The translations under genes were made by a program, and so were the position numbers. The notes beneath the pieces are model-generated. The model had not been told where the DNA came from, searched no databases, and worked only from the letters and a program-made list of their open reading frames with translations. From Cephaloticoccus sp. (GTDB taxonomy: Bacteria; Verrucomicrobiota; Verrucomicrobiia; Opitutales; Opitutaceae), in the NCBI GenBank assembly GCA_021734075.1, contig JAIPJW010000002.1, forward strand, positions 12,501-76,500: a DNA stretch of 64,000 nucleotides, given 5' to 3'. Position 1 is the first letter of the stretch. The number at the start of each line of letters is the position of its first letter. Of the stretch, positions 61,635 to 64,000 are shown piece after piece.

Positions 61635-61710
61635 GCCCGCCGCACCGAGCGGGCCTTGGAAATAAAACTTCCTGTGTAACCCGCTCCTCGCCGAGCGGGT
61701 TTTTTGTTTT
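61635..61710 (+). promoter_or_regulatory. Candidate attenuator: pre-emptor, antiterminator and terminator
   Basis: 61635-61640/61649-61654 (GCCCGC/GCGGGC); 61647-61653/61680-61686 (GAGCGGG/CCCGCTC); terminator 61678-61686/61693-61701. Confidence 0.6.
61678..61710 (+). terminator. Intrinsic terminator in the ABC exporter leader
   Basis: AACCCGCTC-ctcgcc-GAGCGGGTTTTTTGTTTT; no annotated + strand gene upstream. Confidence 0.85.
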
Positions 61711-61743
61711 TCCAGATTTTCATCACTTCTTTCGTTTCCGGTC

Positions 61744-63588
61744 ATGTTTTCCTATTTCAATACCATTTGGTCACTTATGCGAGGCTACCGCCTGCGCTAC
61801 GGCTTGGCTTTGGTCAGTTTGATGGTGGCAACCTTGCTTAACTACGGCGTGCCCCTCATCGGCAGCGTCACGATCGATTTCGCCGTGTCCGGCAAGACTA
61901 TCGCTCACGATACCTCGCGTCCCGTGCTTTGGTTGCTCCATCTGCTCGGTGGAGCGGAGCATTTGCGCAACAACCTCTGGCTGGCTCCCGCGGCCATGGT
62001 GCTGCTCAGTGCCATCGGCGGTGTGTTCAGCTATCTCAAGGGCTGGCAGGCATCGCTGGCCAGCGATGGTATCGCCCGGCGCCTGAAAAACCAGCTCTAC
62101 AACCATCTCAACCATCTGCCGGCCCGGCACCACGACCTGTCCGACACCGGCGACCTGGTGCAGCGCTGCACCAGCGATGTGGAAACAACCCGTCAGTTTC
62201 TCGCATCCCAGGTCATGGATATCGGCAATGCCTTCATTCTCGCTGGCACGGCCCTGCCCCTAATGCTCTCGCTCAATGTGCCGATGACCCTGGTGTCATT
62301 TTCACTCATCGGGCCCATTGTCATTTACGGCTACGTTTACTTCCGCCAGGTGCGCCATGTGTTCAAGGGCGTGGAGGAAGCGGAGGGCGCCCTGACCGGC
62401 GTGGTGCAGGAAAATCTCACCGGCATCCGGGTGGTTCGCGCGTTTTCCCGGCATGAATTCGAACGGGCCAAATTCGCCGAACCCAACGCGCTCTATCGAG
62501 ATCGGGCCGTGCGTATGATCAAGCTCATGGCGTGGTATTGGTCGATCAGTGACATCGTCGCCATCAGCCAGATCGGCCTCACTTTGATAGTCGGGGCCCA
62601 TTGGATTGCCACGGGGCAACTCACCGTGGGCGTGCTCTTCGCGTTCCTGGCCTACCTCGGTATCATGATGTGGCCGGTGCGCCAGATGGGACGCATCCTG
62701 ACTGATCTGGGCAAAACCACGGTCGCCTTGAACCGCATCAAGGAAATCCTCGCCGTGGCCCCCGAGTCCGAGCCCCCGGCTGATCCCGCAGTGACCGCCC
62801 AACCCTTGAGCGGTCAGATTTCTGTCGCCGATCTGCATTTTCACCACGCTTCCAGCGACCTGCCCGCCACGGGCCGGGGCGCGCTCAACGGCATATCCTT
62901 TGCGGTCAAACCCGGGGAAACCCTGGCCATCCTCGGACCCTCGGGCTCGGGCAAAAGCACCCTCATGCACCTGCTGCTGCGGCTTTACGATTACCGCCAG
63001 GGTTCGATTCGCTTTGATGGTCACGAACTCTCCACCCTGCCGCGCAAATGGCTGCGTGGACAGATCGGTGTGGTCATGCAGGAACCTTTCCTCTTCTCCA
63101 AAAGTCTGCGGGAAAATCTGCGGCTTGGTCACAGCACCGCCCCGGAGAATGAAATCGAGAGCGCCGCCCGCGCGGCTTGCATTCACGATACCATTCTCGG
63201 TTTTGAACACGGTTACGAAACGGTCATCGGCGAACGCGGCATCACGCTTTCGGGCGGCCAGCGCCAACGCGTGGCCATCGCGCGCGCAGTGCTCAAGCAG
63301 GCTCCCCTGCTCATTCTCGATGACGCCATGAGCGCCATCGATGCCGAGACGGAAACCATGATTCTCGACGCCCTCAAGGCCCGCCGTGGTCATGCCACCA
63401 CCCTGGTCATCGCGCACCGGCTGGCGACCCTGGTCCATGCCGATCGTATCCTGGTGCTCGATCACGGCCGCATCATTCAAACCGGCACCCATGCGGAGCT
63501 GGCCGCCCAGGACGGACTCTACCGCCGCCTCTGGCAAATCCAGACCAATGTGGAGTCCGATTTTAAAACCGAACTCCAAGCCACCTGA
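61744..63588 (+). CDS. ABC transporter ATP-binding/permease (YheI/BmrC-like half-transporter)
   Basis: 6-TM exporter domain, [51 protein letters not shown]. Confidence 0.93.
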   Translation: MFSYFNTIWSLMRGYRLRYGLALVSLMVATLLNYGVPLIGSVTIDFAVSGKTIAHDTSRPVLWLLHLLGGAEHLRNNLWLAPAAMVLLSAIGGVFSYLKGWQASLASDGIARRLKNQLYNHLNHLPARHHDLSDTGDLVQRCTSDVETTRQFLASQVMDIGNAFILAGTALPLMLSLNVPMTLVSFSLIGPIVIYGYVYFRQVRHVFKGVEEAEGALTGVVQENLTGIRVVRAFSRHEFERAKFAEPNALYRDRAVRMIKLMAWYWSISDIVAISQIGLTLIVGAHWIATGQLTVGVLFAFLAYLGIMMWPVRQMGRILTDLGKTTVALNRIKEILAVAPESEPPADPAVTAQPLSGQISVADLHFHHASSDLPATGRGALNGISFAVKPGETLAILGPSGSGKSTLMHLLLRLYDYRQGSIRFDGHELSTLPRKWLRGQIGVVMQEPFLFSKSLRENLRLGHSTAPENEIESAARAACIHDTILGFEHGYETVIGERGITLSGGQRQRVAIARAVLKQAPLLILDDAMSAIDAETETMILDALKARRGHATTLVIAHRLATLVHADRILVLDHGRIIQTGTHAELAAQDGLYRRLWQIQTNVESDFKTELQAT

Positions 63589-63600
63589 TCCTGCACCGCC

Positions 63601-64000
63601 ATGACTGCTCAATTTCATCAAGAAGACGATTTCAAGGCCAAGCTTGATGCCGGCCTGTGGTGGAAAATTTTTCGCCGCGCCCTGAACTTCAAGCGCTACC
63701 TCGTGCCTCTGTTCTTTGCTTCACTGCTGCTCGCCGTGGGTGATTCCAGCTTCGCCTTCATCACGCGCTGGGTGATCGATGGCGTGGTGCGCGATGGCCT
63801 GTCGGCTAACTTCACGCTCTACGCGGGCGTCTACCTTGGTGTCACCCTCGTGTTCAGTTCATGCATCTGGGGCTTTATCTTTCTCGCCGGCAACATCTCC
63901 TACCGGCTGTCCCACGATATTCGACGCGACAGCTTCGATCGTCTCCAGGAGCTCGAATTCTCCTTTTTCGACACCCGACCTGTCGGTTGGCTGATCACCC
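63601..64000 (+). CDS. ABC transporter ATP-binding/permease (YheH/BmrD-like), truncated by window end
   Basis: ATG at 63601, MTAQFHQEDDFKAKLDAGLWWKIFRRALNFKRYLVPLFFASLLLAVGDSSFAFITRWVIDG...SHDIRRDSFDRLQELEFSFFDTRPVGWLIT. Confidence 0.85.
   Translation, partial: MTAQFHQEDDFKAKLDAGLWWKIFRRALNFKRYLVPLFFASLLLAVGDSSFAFITRWVIDGVVRDGLSANFTLYAGVYLGVTLVFSSCIWGFIFLAGNISYRLSHDIRRDSFDRLQELEFSFFDTRPVGWLIT

Noticed and set aside
60786-61679. 297-aa + strand ORF overlapping the ECF sigma gene and exporter leader
   Set aside because: Mostly antisense to the sigma gene. Its stop lies at the terminator arm, so translation from an internal start cannot be excluded, but there is no independent support.
62302-63621. 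439-aa minus-strand ORF opposite the ABC exporter
   Set aside because: Antisense to conserved ABC motifs; His/Gly-rich translation without domain.
1-64000. CRISPR arrays, transposases, integrases, phage or toxin-antitoxin modules
   Set aside because: No regularly spaced direct repeats and no recognisable transposase, recombinase or phage structural proteins in the ORF track.

Overview
This 64-kb window looks like a gene-dense bacterial chromosome segment. The lineage is probably Verrucomicrobiota/Opitutae; that is an inference from gene content (floA-nfeD cluster, PEP-CTERM autotransporter-repeat protein) and composition, not a tested assignment. I support about 60 CDS. No rRNA, tRNA, CRISPR array, IS element or prophage was recognised. 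The first 50 kb is mostly core or housekeeping: accBC, prmA, purN, xylFGH, grpE-dnaJ, manA, ftsK, floA/nfeD, tatA, a U32 peptidase, UbiB-like kinase, MacAB-like and YbbAP-like ABC systems, and ppgK. The region from about 50 to 64 kb is more accessory. It holds tandem outer-membrane-barrel-like paralogs, a cupredoxin-like protein coupled to a membrane adenylate/guanylate cyclase, a Tyr-rich PEP-CTERM protein, a secreted Cys-rich miniprotein, an ECF sigma factor paired with an apparent anti-sigma/VWA fusion, and a probable heterodimeric ABC exporter. The most interesting signal is upstream of that exporter (61558-61710). A 21-codon ORF is followed by a pre-emptor hairpin, a possible antiterminator and an intrinsic terminator with mutually exclusive pairing. 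This is the architecture of ribosome-mediated attenuation, analogous to Bacillus bmrB-bmrCD. All assignments come from reading the sequence and provided translations; no database search or folding software was run.
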